The notes beneath the pieces are model-generated. The model had not been told where the DNA came from and did no database searches. It was given only the letters and a program-made list of their open reading frames with translations. This document shows, piece by piece, positions 44,468 to 57,205 of a stretch of 64,000 bases of DNA (position 1 is its first letter; every line of letters starts with the position of its first letter). Location: assembly GCA_032718475.1 (NCBI GenBank), contig JAUCBJ010005876.1, positions 1-64,000 of the forward strand, read 5' to 3'. The position numbers were made by a program, and so were the translations under genes. The DNA is from Nemertoderma westbladi (Eukaryota > Xenacoelomorpha > Nemertodermatida > Nemertodermatidae).

Positions 44468-47400
44468 GTGTCTCTAGGGAGTTTGTGATTATTCATTTGA
44501 TATCTAGTGATTAGTAGATAATCGTGAAGCTGTAATGGGAACCGCAGGTGTGGTTATCATATAATTCCATAGAAATAATAAATTATATGTGGCCCCCGGT
44601 GAGATTCCTGATCAAACCGGACTACATAACCAATAGTACCGGCATATGCGGAACATCTCCCTTAAGTACAGACAGAGACCCTTACTTGTTCGTTCACAAA
44701 CAACCATACCCCTACTGTTTAGGGTTTACGATTTTTAGCAGTCAAGCACATGGGTTGGGTGTTCTCGATTCTAGACAAAACTCTTTCTTCTTTGATGTGC
44801 AAATCTAAACTGGAAAAATATACTTTATCAGTTTAAAAGATACAATAATATCCGAAATAAGAAATTCCCTATAGGATCACATTTGGCAGAAAAATCTAAA
44901 TTTTAGGTGCCACACAAGAAACTTGTGTGTATAAAAAAAGATACCTACATAATTCATCCATACATCGTATATTTTTATTTTAGTACAAAATTACCACTTG
45001 CATCGGTGTCCTTTGGGGGGGGGGGGGGGGGGGGGGATCAACATTATATATGAGGTGGGCAACTGTTTATAAACTTTACATGTGTGTAAAATTGGGAACT
45101 GTTACGGTTTTGAGATAAAGTTCCTCGAAAATGGAACATAACTTTAGTAACATCTCACCGCATTGATATACAAATATATTATGGGTGATTGATTAATAAT
45201 TGTTAAGAAGGTTAATAGAACCATAGCAGCACTTACCAACTTACACCTGAATTTAGAGCGATTTAAGTGAATTTGTAGAATAGGATTTACATATTTTTAA
45301 ACTTTGGTAAAGGTAGGATGAGAGATCGATGTTAATGTTCGGGGATTATATTGGAATTTTATTAGTGTATTTTAATCATTGTTGCAATCATATTAATAAT
45401 AAGAAATCATTTTCAGGTGTTTTACTTGCCGCCGCGTGTGGTAGGCAAATGTTTAAGGGACCGCCAACAATTAGTCCTATCAAAGCATCGTGTAAGTAAT
45501 ATATCCCGACACGCATAGCTACAATAATCTTATCAATTTCGCCGCTAAATTGGCCGTTGGAAGGAGAATAAACTCGACATTCTTTGCGAGTAACGAACAA
45601 AGTAGGCCTAATGCTTTAGCCCCAGCTAATTCAGCATACCGCCCACAGGATACCTTTAGTTCCTAGATTAATAAACGCTGCGATGGCTAAATAAAACACA
45701 ATCGCAACGCCGTCCTTGCTCTATCGTTCCCACCATTGAACTTTTTAGATTTGTTGAGGGGAAATCAAACCGCGCTATTGTCCATTCTGTTATTAAAAGT
45801 TGTTTTTGTAATAATTGGCGTCCGATTTTGTGGATGTATTTTCATGGTCATCTCTATCTATTTGTTGACATATTTGGCAACTAAACTAATATCATCACTG
45901 TGACAGCTAAATGACAAGGACCATGTGGCGTGCGTCTCTGTTTTAGTTTATCGATAAAAGTAATTTACTTCACATTGTTACGTTTCCCTCAAAATTGTGA
46001 GGATGACCCATTTACCTTCAACAAATGATAGCGCTGAAACTATTGTTCCTTAATGTGGTTTGATATGTTTTCATATCCGTGGCTCCAGCCCTAGCGTATG
46101 CCACTGTGACATTTGAAAATTATTTTTAATAAAGTTGAACGTTAAAGATATTCGTATCATTTAAGCGTGCAGTTATGAAGGAACATAAAACCATTTAAGG
46201 GACAGAAATATACAAATCAATGGACGAGGCCTTTGAATGGGTGTCACATTCACTTCACATAATGTGAACGCTAGTCCACCCTTTAGGAGCCAATACAATA
46301 ACAATTTATTCTTACTTGTAAATGTTGAGGTGCAATTTTATACCATTTTTAGACGGGCCCTCTTTAAACAGTTTTATTAATTGCTGTATACTGACTGACC
46401 ATTGCGATCGTAAATAGAAGCATCAGTTATTGAAATATATCCTAATAGCTCGAGAATGTATGCACCCGTAGGCCAACGAGCGCGGGCAACCATGCACGAC
46501 GCAAGGCCTCCCAGTAGCCGCAGAGCCGTCTCTACAGACAAACGGACACTAGCAGCTGCGTTGTTAGTCGGCCTACTCACTCATCCAACTGCACGCTAGA
46601 CTTGACATAACACACTAGAGGTTCTAGTTTATAAGAACTATCCAACTTCTATTGGTGCCCGCCTTGCAAGGTAACAAAGGCCTTTGTGTACCCATCAGGG
46701 CTACTGTTACCGGCATTTATTCTCGACCTGTTTGTTAGTGCATATTTTAGATGCTTAGAAGCGCGATTATTGTATGATTGTGGGTCAGTGAACGGCGATA
46801 CAGGGATGAAACCCCAGGTGGTCAGCCTGCATTGCAATAAACTGCAGTTTGTAGACATTTTTACATAAATATTTTTCTCAGGTAGAAAAATATATTCAAC
46901 GGACGTTTAAAAACATAATATTTAACAACTAGTCCAAGAATGATTCATTTTACCAATTACAAAGCGGAAATATTTCCATTTAATTAAAAATATATCGAAC
47001 AATTTTGCCACAGACTTTTATCTGATTCTGTTCAATAATTTACCAACAAGTATAAACATACTTTAACGCTGGTGAATAGTTGAGTAGTAGTAGGTGAGTA
47101 GTGAACTAGTTGATCGAAGCCAAAACCGCCAAGGAATAATTGGTCAATCACTCTCGTGAGACTTGAAGAGGTCAATTCGATACAGGCATTACTGAACAAT
47201 AAACTGATAAAACCGGGATAATCATTCCATGAGCTTCGTTGGCGCCCAAAACCTTTAGCCCCAATCTGGGATCGGATGACAGCTAGATAAATGATTACAT
47301 CAAACCGGGGCCAGTTGCACTAAAACCCGCTATATCGGCTGAGCCACATTGCCGACTATCTGCCGCGATCAAAGTCCACGAAAAGCCCATCTATCTATGT

Positions 47401-50400
47401 CGCTATCAACGACAGTATCCCCCCTCCCCGCACACCGACACTCATCATCTTTGCCTCAGTACATTTGAATTGCATTTCCTTTTCGGTCCGATGCACAGCC
47501 CAGCACGGCGCACACAGCCCCAAGGTGCTCAAAGGCTAAGGGCAGGTAAGCGATCAAGATTGCTACAAACAATCTTCAAACAAGGCAGAGGGCCGCTTTC
47601 CTGTTGTTTGGAGTAGTTGTTCTTCTGATACGACCCCGCAGGTGGATCCAATTTCGACGATATCTTGCGATAGCTAGCCTAAACTTATCTTACTCTTCGC
47701 TACCAATGCATCTCTATTGACTTATAATTTTTTATTTGAATTGCTAATTGGCAACTGATTGTGATTGTGAGTGTGACATGATAGATATAGCTAGGATTGT
47801 AGATAAGTTTTGCATTGTACCTTATCTATGCGTCTGTTACTACAGATGAACATTTTTTCGGAGAATGAATCTTAACCGAGTTGGAAACTTGCGTGACATA
47901 ATTTAAAAAGTTGATATGCACTATGCACTTCAATATGCACTTACTGAGTATTTATTTGTTGAAAGAATGTTTGTCTCTTCTCTTTACTTACTCTGTTTCT
48001 GGCTGCATGCCAGTGTACGAAATAAATAATAATAAAAAGGCATATGTCAATATTTTGAAAACAGAGATGAATATGCAAAAACATTGGGATATGCCATGAC
48101 AAAGGTATAATAATGTAATTTCCTACACTGGTCATAAAACTTTAAAGTATTTCATTGCAGTAAGTGGACTCAGTATAACGTCCTATATTGCTCTTTCCTC
48201 CTTTGAAATATTATCTTCAGCGTTGAGCCATGTTTTGCCGACACCACTGCGTCGACGGTATCAATTTTATTCCAACCCCCTTGACCGAAACCGCATAATT
48301 ACCTAACGTCTAAATTTACATTTAAAGTGGAAATAATCGGTTTCTGTGTTCATTCTGAAATAATATATCGGCGAGAAAACATGGACATAGTAATCCAAAG
48401 TAACCAATAAACCCGTTAAATTTGTAACATTGCGACAAAAATTCCTCAGACGTTGTTTCCCAGAGAGACTTGTAGCCCTCGTCCTCGACGCAAAACACTA
48501 AGAACTTCCAAACCCGCCATGGTCTATTAAAACGTTAGATTACTTACCGTTGTTGCTAACTCACTTCTTAATATTAATTCATTTGATTTCGCCTAATAAT
48601 TATCATTCGGGCGCAAGATAACCTAAAGCGATAATAACATTTTGTCAGAACGCCTCTCACGTACTTGTCATGGTATATCACGCTGAAACAAAGCTTTGTT
48701 TTTATGAGAGTTTCGGAAGCACAGCAGATTGGAGATATTAAAAATTCAAGATATAACTTATTTTAGACTGGACTTGTATTATGCAAATAGACTCCGGCCT
48801 GTTGCCTCCTCCTACCCGGGACAAATCAAAAACAATTATAATATATTCAACAACCATGTGTTTTGTTGAACAAACGAAGTAGGGCCTACACCGTATATGG
48901 GGAGCATCACACATTCAACGCAAGGAGCTACGTTGTTTATAGGTTAACAATTGGACGGTGGTGGCGCGCTATCAACCTTCGTATACATAAATTATAAAGC
49001 AAATCCTCAGACTTTGCTTGGGGGTCGTCAACAGATGTTACATTAAAGTCCAATGCAATCTATTCGAAACACTGTTGATAGAAAGTATACGGAATTGTAA
49101 AGTTGTTTGCGGGGGGTGCATCACATTAAATGAACCCAAGACCGGACTCACTTCTAAAGTAAGTTGTGATGAACGTGTTAACAGACCCCACGTTGAGAAG
49201 AGATTCGCGATTTGCACCATAATTGAACAAAACTTTGTAGATTACCCAGTTGCCCAAACTCATATCGATTCATTGTTCCTATTGATCTGATTTATCAACG
49301 CAGGGTTCTTTCTTGGCCTCAAACATTATGTAGACCACTCGGTTTAATCCCTGCCTGTTGAGGTTTTTAGCTCCGGATTAAGAAACAGCATGGGCCTTAA
49401 TAATTGCTTCCAGGAGGAATTAAGGGCGTCATTTTTTGGAATTTCTAGTTCGTTGCTTTAAATAGAGCCCGATCTATAGACGCGCGTCAAATCGTCCTAT
49501 TCAAGTGTCTTTTTGTCGAGTTCCAAGTGGACAGTCACAAGAGACGTGTAAACATTTCCTGATCAATAAAGGGGTAACGCGATTGCAATGCGGAAATTGG
49601 TACCGGTAAGGCTGTTAATGACATATCCTGTCTGTGTTAACTCGATGTTGCGAGTGCAGGGTGAGAGAATGACCGGCACTTATTGATTGCTGCGTGAGTG
49701 GATTCTACACCGTTTAACTGTTACTCACACACATATTACGCCTCGGTAAATGGTAATGTAGTTTGTGAAGATTATAGGGAAGTTAAAACGCATTTATGGC
49801 GATATCGGTAAAGTTAATAATTGTTTTCAGGATGTGTGGATCACAGCACTTGGCACGGGCTCCCAAAGCTGCTCAACCAACAAGGGTCAGAACATGAAAC
49901 ACTGGGAATTTGACACTTTGATTTGATTGACTGTTCGATCCGCCGTTCCTTAGTAAACTTTGGCAATTGTCAGTAAAATATAGAATGCCTGCAAATTAAC
50001 AAACAGATCGTTTTTATTACTTATAATCTGCGTTGAGAACTGATTTAGCAAAGTCTGTTTTGACGTACAAATTTTCCGACTACCGACAATGGCCACATCC
50101 AGGTTGGAAGTCCCTAGCTCTCTATCATTTCCGAAAGAGGCACAAGATTAAATCGTCACAACAATCACCATTCGCACATGTCTTGCTTTTAATTTGTTAG
50201 TAATATTTGAAAAATTATTACTGTGTTTATCGCAGTTAAGGCAGAGTTAATCCTATATACCCTGCTCTGCAAATGGAGTTATGAAGTAGAATAACTTTAT
50301 AAAGCGACTGTAGATGTAGCGCCGTGACAAAGTGGCCTTTTTGCATCTGTTTTTCCGATCCTTGAGGTTCTATTTGAGCGGTTCGAGGCCAGTCGATCAG

Positions 50401-51226
50401 TAGATGGAACGCGACGAAGTACTTCCGTTGCCCAGGACGAAGCGTTTAAGCGAGCGCGTGATAAAATGTTGATTTCTTTACCTTGTTTGGAACTCGTGGC
50501 CCTTTGTACTCGGAATCAACCATCCGAGGGGAAACCATTATATACAACCAATTAAGCTCAACATCCTGACTCGAGGTTGCTTTGGGTGGCTGTAGCTATT
50601 GGTCCGTAGGCGAACCCCTATTAGCTACGTAGGATAAACTCCGCAATCGTTTTATATATAATCTTAGGCATTTTTTTTATTGAATCAATAAAACGAGGAA
50701 GGATGTATCGAAACTCGTGGTGGACATGTGGTACCGGTATTGTCGGCACCGGTAATAAATGGCGTCAGAAATACGCCCACTGGTGTAGTAAAAACGTAGG
50801 AAAATATTATAATATTCAATAAAAAACTAATTTATATTAGACGTTTATCTATCACTCCCCATCCCCTGAGTTAAAATCATACCAAAGAAATATAAAAAAT
50901 GTTTCGTTATCAAACTATTTAATTTATTTTCACAAATGAAACCTTTTTCTGGAGAGTATGGTTTTATTTAATATTGTAAACAAATTCCAAAAAAATATAA
51001 TAATGTTTTATTTGCAACAAAATAATGAAAAAAAAACAGAAAGTGAAAAATTAATTATTTATTAGTTGGGGGAAAAAATTGGCTGCAAAAAACATTAGTT
51101 GCAAAATGAATTTGTTTCACTATTCGCGAGGTTAATAAAAGGTCGAGAGAGGAGAGAATATTGAAGAAAATGTAATTTGAGAATGCGTAATTTTATTATA
51201 AAATTGATATTTTTGGTTGCTTTGTT
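44468..51226. other. Long repeat-poor region, no gene recognised; poly(G) at 45015-45036
   Basis: 6.8 kb of mostly unique sequence. A run of 22 G lies at 45015-45036. The longest open frames (44548-44808, 45388-45600, 49018-49290) show no domain, no splice context I trust and no coding-like composition. It could contain exons of genes too short for me to see, or regulatory DNA; I cannot support either. Confidence 0.45.
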
Positions 51227-51902
51227 ATGGTGGCCCAGAAGGGACAACTTAAAAAATATTTCATGTCGAGAAAAAAAAAAAAAAAAAAACGAAACATTCA
51301 CGAAATTAGTTTTTGTCGTTTTTTTTACTGTATTTCACTACAAACTTTGCCGTAAACGAGCATTAACACCAGCCGGAATGTGTTTAAGAAGAATTCTAAC
51401 AGTTTCTCGGCGAAGGTTTATAAAGTGTCGACTCCATAAGCGTCGATGAAATTGTCCGATACCCACAATTAATTGCAGAAAATTCAACAAGTTCCGAATC
51501 TAACGCACGTAAGTACACGAGGAAGTGACTGCTCGTAACAACGGCTTCTAAGATTTAAATCAGCTCTACGTCGTTTACTTGTCCTATCGCTTATACAGTA
51601 GTTATTCCATGTTGCAATTTCAGTAGCACCCTTGTATCTCTAACAGTAAAACGTAGGTAATAATACGCGAAATTAAGATATCCATTTCTGGATTTACCAA
51701 AACAAGCATGTACGCCTAAAGTCTGTTTTAAATCTCCCTCTCAAAACCTTCCTTACTTAAAACAAAATTTCGTTTTTGTCGATTTTTTTTGTTGTAAAAT
51801 AAAAAAAAACGACAAAAACAAGAATTCATGAATAATTTGTTTTTGTCGTTTTTTTTTACTCGAAGTTAAATATTTTTTAAGTTGTCCCTTCTGGGGCACC
51901 AT
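51227..51902. mobile_element. hAT-like MITE, member 2
   Basis: Left terminus ATGGTGGCCCAGAAGGGACA and right terminus TGTCCCTTCTGGGGCACCAT are inverted repeats with one mismatch; complementarity extends through AACTTAAAAAATATTT. The flanking octamers GCTTTGTT (51219-51226) and ACTTTGTT (51903-51910) match at seven of eight positions, the target-site size made by hAT transposases. An additional internal hairpin near 51770-51855 is built from TTTTTGTCG words. There is no transposase. The ATGGTGNCC start is shared with the element at 24410-24996, so the two may form one group. Confidence 0.78.
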
Positions 51903-54135
51903 ACTTTGTTTATGATTGTTGATTTTATTTTTTAAAAGATACCAGTTAGTGTTAAAAGATAAATTGAGCTGCAGTATTTCACTATTGCTTCCATAATTAC
52001 TGCGATACTCTTGAACTCCTGAGACGCTCAAGGCTCAACTACATAAACCAATATTGGATATTGAGTTCCGTTTCGGAGTACGCCTTTGTAGACACTAAAG
52101 TTGCAATAACTTTTGAGTGTTTTCATTAATTTTGATTTTGTTTCTCAAATTACGTGCAAACCTGTTTAATTTCGATAGACTTTCAACACATGTAATAATA
52201 CAAATTAAGAAATTCCACCAAAAATATTTGCACATTTTTATATTTTACTTTTTTTATCTGAAAAAAAAATAAAATCATTGCAATCGTTTGGGTTACCTTT
52301 TTCCCTAGGGAAAAAATACGTCCTTTTTATCCCGATTTTGGGGTATATTCTAGGAAAGAGTAATAATTTAAGAATATAATATATCATATAATTCCACAAC
52401 TGGTGGGTGAATGAGAGGATTCATATTATTATATCTTCGTTGTGTTTCCAGACTGAGCGCCAGACTTCCAACCTGGAGGTCACCAGTTCGATCCCACTCG
52501 GACGCCATTGCCAACTTTGCAATGCCTAAACAAAATTTCTAAAATAATTAATTACATTAACTAATTAAATTAGGAGACTATCCTAATAGTAATCCTTGGT
52601 CGGTTGGTTGATCCTTGGAACCACCTAATATGATACAGTAGATGGTTCGAAATACAGTAGGATTATCGTTTGAGATTCTTGAGAAATCTTTGAGATATAT
52701 TTTATTTACTTTCAGTTTCAGTTTTTATTTATATAATGTTTCGAGTTATATATTGAATGTTGTAAGTTTATTAATATAATAATAAAATCCATTCAAAACC
52801 ACAATGCACCAATTAAAATGATACCGGTATTTCCAATAAATTATGTTCACTCATATAATAATTAAGATTGTAAAAATATTTATGATGGTAAATACATATA
52901 TTTATATTTATTGAAAAAAAAAAATATAAAATTGGTGCTACTAGGTATTCTACAAATCACTAATTTAGAAGTGTTAGAGATAAATTTTTGTTACTATTAA
53001 TATAATATACGAAAATATACAATATTAATATTAATTAATTTAAAAATAAATAAATATGTCGACCTAAGCAATTTAACTTTTTTTTGTAAAATAAATTTTA
53101 CAGATAAACTCTTATAAAGTCAATGCAAGCACCACACATATGGATAGTAAAATTACGAATAAATATTGACATTGCTCATGCTCATAATATTTTATAATTT
53201 ATAACATAGATGGATTCAAATATTACTTTTTATTACTATGTTCTTTATATACAGAAACATTATTTCGTGGTTAATACAAATATATAAATGTAACGCGGGG
53301 ATTAAAAATGTATCAAAATCATTTTGAAAATAAAATGAAGATAACTGACTATCCACTGTATAATATATATATATGTTCGGTAATATATGGAAAAAAGGTA
53401 TTTCAGCATTCATAGTCGGCGCAACAATTATACTTGTAAAAATCCTACTTTGCATCCGTAAATCAGTATGGCTTTGTGGCTCCGCTAATAAGCAGCCCAC
53501 CTACACACCGCATTATACATACAAAGCGCCGAGCTAGCGTGTATTGTGTAGCGGTAACTCTCTACCTGAAGGTATATAAACAACAGCGGATGCAGCAGGT
53601 TGGTTGGGGTTGCGACAGTCATCTGGGACTATGTTGGTCACGTCCGGACGCAACTACGTGCGAGCGGACGCATATATACGACGCGAATTGACGGGGTCCG
53701 CGAAGGGTAATGAATAATTCACCGGTTAAACGCATCAATATTCACTAGAAATAATGGAAAACAGCAGAATAGTTTCCTTGAGAAATGGTGTTACCCACGA
53801 GAATTAAGGGAAAGAAATATCAATAGCAAAATAGCAGTTTTTAGATGTTAAAATCAACGTTATTTATTGAATACCACAGCAAAAGTATAAGTTATTTTTG
53901 GGAGATATTAATCAAAATTATAATTTTCATAAAAGCATATATTTCGCATTACTTTCCATAAGAATTAGTATTAGAATTAGAACTTCTACAGATAGGGGGG
54001 GGGGGGGGGGGGTCAAACTCTCACTCTCACAGGGAAAAATATACAGAAATAATAGCGGATTACTCATAGAAATAAAATGTTAACCTGTTCTATGGACTTC
54101 CCCGGTTTAAAATCACCAGACCACGTTGACATGCC

Positions 54136-54296
54136 ATATATAATAATTAGTAATAATAATAATATATAATATATAATATAATATAATATATAATATATAT
54201 AATATAATATAATATAATAATATAATATATAATATAATTTATAATATAATATATAATACATATAATATAATATATAATATAATATATAATAATTAT
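54136..54296. repeat. AT-rich (TAATA)n-type microsatellite
   Basis: Irregular repeat of TAATA, TATAA and ATATAATATA words for about 160 bases. The tyrosine-rich minus-strand open frame here comes from this repeat. Confidence 0.9.
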
Positions 54297-55832
54297 TAAG
54301 TAATTTTCGAGATTTCATGTGTAAGTGCATAGGGTTGCATACATTTTTAACTAATTCCAATATTATAACACAAACCAATTTCATATCAGCACTGCCCAAT
54401 GTCCAGTCCATTCCTTCTAGTATTATACAATAAACCAGAGAAACCCGAACCACATTACAATGGGGGAGAAATGTATGGCCATGGTCAATTGTCATGGTCA
54501 ACCAATCTGTATAAGGTAGATAATAGAGCTGTAAGCCTAATTCGTCTTTTCAAAGGTACAAAACCTACAATTATTTAGAGACAAGCCCAATAATGCTAAT
54601 GCTTGACTTTTGAGATTTTAGAAGCTTTAGTGTTAGCGCACTTCAATTGTTGTTGAAATAATTGCCCGTATAAACGCAACGGGATAATATGTAGGTAATA
54701 CTAGCTCGGTAGATCGCCCTCATACAATTCCTATAGAAAACCGAACAAATCGTAGGTGTCAATCAGGGACCCCAGAGTAACAGAATAAAAACCCAGCACT
54801 AATTGAACCTAGCGGGCCCTCAATCCAAGCTGGTTGAATACCGGTAGGCCCTAAAATAAAAAAAACCCACAAGCACTGCAGTGACTGGATTGTGTTTCTT
54901 TATGATTCATTTATCACTTCAATTTTATAAAAATAATAATAAATAAAATTTAACTGAAAAGTTATTTACCCACCGTACACTAGCTGGTGTTGCTGGCATT
55001 AACAAATAATAATTAGCAAATAAAAACTAAAATTTTATGGGACACCCTGTGTTTCATCATTTTGCACATAATAGGTAAATCATGACTTTGACACACTCTC
55101 CCCGCATGAGGATCACTGGGTGATCAACTATACCGTAGTTATATTAAACCTCTCTTCGTTTTAGTTTTGGGTAAATGTATTAAAAGCAGAGCTCGCGGTC
55201 CACGGGTTTCCTGTTATTCGACTCGCCACGCCTCGCCAACTAAAAGGAAGGGAACACTCGCCAGCTCGTAATCAAGCTAGTTTCACACCGCGTGCGCCCA
55301 AACGTTACGCCATATAGGAAGCCCTTAGGTGACGGACCCCACTGGCTTGTTGTAAGGAAACTGTCTGTCTCCTTTCCCAACGTCAGTGAGGCGATGCAAT
55401 GCAACAGTTTACTGGCCGCAGGTCCTTCAATTGGTTTTAAATCTCATCTTTGCGTCTTACAAATATTAAGGAACACTATAACCTCTGTTGAGAATGTACT
55501 CATTTAGGAACCAACTACAATAAAAATTTTGGAAATATTCCCAATTATTAGACGCCGATTGTCTATAAATCTAGAATTTGGTAGGGAGAGTGCCAAAATT
55601 AGTAATTTAATAAAGAACTTTAGTCGAGGCAGAAATGACGAAAGTTGGAAAGTAATCTACGATGATAAGGAATTAGCGAGGAGTGTCGGTCCGGTGAAAC
55701 ACCTTTACAGATTATTTTCCATAATTAAAGATATTATCGGGGTCCTGGGTAATTAAAACCAATGGTAAATGAAATTGATTTGATATTGCCATTACTGTGA
55801 TCTGATCGCCAGTTACTTCAATATGCAAAAAC

Positions 55833-55862
55833 TTTATTTTGAAGGTGGTAAGACAATTTATT
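55833..55862 (-). terminator. Probable polyadenylation signals of the SDR gene
   Basis: On the minus strand AATAAA occurs at 55857-55862 and 55833-55838, about 14 and 38 bases after the SDR stop codon. The second is the better placed. Confidence 0.4.
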
Positions 55863-55875
55863 CTAGCTACTGTTT

Positions 55876-56700
55876 TTAGATTTGCTTTCCACCACCATAC
55901 GGCGATGTCATGAACTTTGTATCTTCTGTACGGTTCCATTCCGCTGCCGCAAGGCATCCCCCATCAACGACAAGAGATGTTCCGGTTACCCCTGAAGAAT
56001 CTTCGCACGACAAATATAATATACTCTTCGCCACATCCATTGGCTGCATTATAACTCCCATTGGGACTCGAAGCAACCTGCCATCCAAAGCGCCTTCAGG
56101 AAGACTTTTCATATGATGTCTCAGCATCGGGGTGTTGACTACCCCTGGGCACACGCAGTTGCACCGGAGGCCATAGACGGCATAGTCTAAGGCAATATTC
56201 CGAGACAGACCGAGGACGGCGTGTTTGGATGCGATGTAACTAGCAGTGAGTCGTTGTCCTGTGAAACTGTTCTGGGAACCAACGTTAACGACGTAACTAC
56301 GACTGTTCTTCTCAAGATGCGGGAAAGCGTGTTTGAAGGAAAGAAACATGGACTTGAGATTTACATCCATCAATCGATTCCAATTAGCCTCGTCGTATTC
56401 GTGCAGCAAACCCACATGGAACACACCCTGACAGTTAATAACAATGTCAAGACCACCGAACTTAGCTACAGTTTCACTGATAGTCTCCTTAACCCGCTCA
56501 CCAATAGTAACATCGCACTCTAAGAATATCGCGTTCCCTCCTATTCTTCGTATCTTTTCAGCCAGTAATTCCCCTGACATCTTCTGCATATCAACAATAG
56601 CTACTTTAGCCCCTTGAGCTGCAAACAATTCAGCAGTTGCCTCGCCAATCCCAGAAGCTCCGCCCCCAATCCAAGCAACTGACCCATCCAATCTACCCAT
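55876..56700 (-). CDS. Short-chain dehydrogenase/reductase (classical SDR), single exon
   Basis: A complete 274-residue NAD(P)-dependent oxidoreductase of the classical SDR family. The Rossmann nucleotide-binding loop is GGGASGIG (12-19), where the usual first threonine of TGxxxGIG is glycine. D37 at the end of the second strand favours NAD over NADP. The NNAG motif reads NCQG (89-92). The catalytic tetrad is complete: N114, S142, Y155 and K159 (YIASK). VCPG (183-186) and VTGTSLVVDGG near residue 240 are also standard. The length fits the family (250-280), apart from a short extra tail after the usual C-terminus. The substrate cannot be told from sequence. There is no intron and no signal peptide, so it is probably cytosolic. 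The ATG is the first in frame and precedes the first beta strand by the normal distance. Confidence 0.93.
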   Translation of the reverse strand: MGRLDGSVAWIGGGASGIGEATAELFAAQGAKVAIVDMQKMSGELLAEKIRRIGGNAIFLECDVTIGERVKETISETVAKFGGLDIVINCQGVFHVGLLHEYDEANWNRLMDVNLKSMFLSFKHAFPHLEKNSRSYVVNVGSQNSFTGQRLTASYIASKHAVLGLSRNIALDYAVYGLRCNCVCPGVVNTPMLRHHMKSLPEGALDGRLLRVPMGVIMQPMDVAKSILYLSCEDSSGVTGTSLVVDGGCLAAAEWNRTEDTKFMTSPYGGGKQI

Positions 56701-57205
56701 TGTTTATATTGTTAGTTTAATTTGGAATCACCAACCGCGAAGAAGATAGCTTAATAAAAACTTGATTACGAATTAACAATAAAATTAACGACTGAGACAA
56801 CTAAATCACCAAATTCGCCAGTATTTCTAGCAAATGTTTTGTATTTATGTTTAATAATTATAAATTTTTTTATTTTTGTGTTATATTAGTTTATAAAACC
56901 TTTCTACTATAACGTAATATTCAACATTGGTTAATAATCGCATTTCTTTCATCTCACTGTTCAAATACTGATTATAATTTGTAGACCCTTGACTTATTAC
57001 AAGATACAGATCATTTTATCTTCTAGATAAAACTAGTGGGATAAAACTAATGGGATATAATAATATATGTAAATCGAATGTCCGAATTTTCAGAATTAAT
57101 TAACTAATCACATGTTACACGTCCAATAACCGCATTGTAATGTAGCATAATGTTACACCATATTCGTGTTACACCTCGGACATTATTTTGAAATTAAACC
57201 ATTAA
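56701..57205. other. 5' flank of the SDR gene
   Basis: AT-rich 500-bp stretch upstream of the minus-strand SDR. I see no distinct promoter motif. Confidence 0.4.

Larger units (their letters stand above)
51911..55871. other. Spacer of about 4 kb, no gene recognised; poly(G) at 53995-54012
   Basis: AT-rich. An 18-base G run lies at 53995-54012. The open frames at 55292-55507 and 55529-55756 have no recognisable domain. A segment near 53470-53700 is more GC-rich and includes TATATAAACA, but no gene follows that I can identify. Confidence 0.45.

Noticed and set aside
52450-52506. Possible tRNA gene ending in AGTTCGATCCC
   Set aside because: A B-box-like word is present, but no A-box or acceptor stem is found at proper spacing. 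At most it is a degenerate SINE piece.
55292-55756. Two consecutive open frames downstream of the SDR gene as a possible gene
   Set aside because: They have no domain and no credible splice sites joining them.
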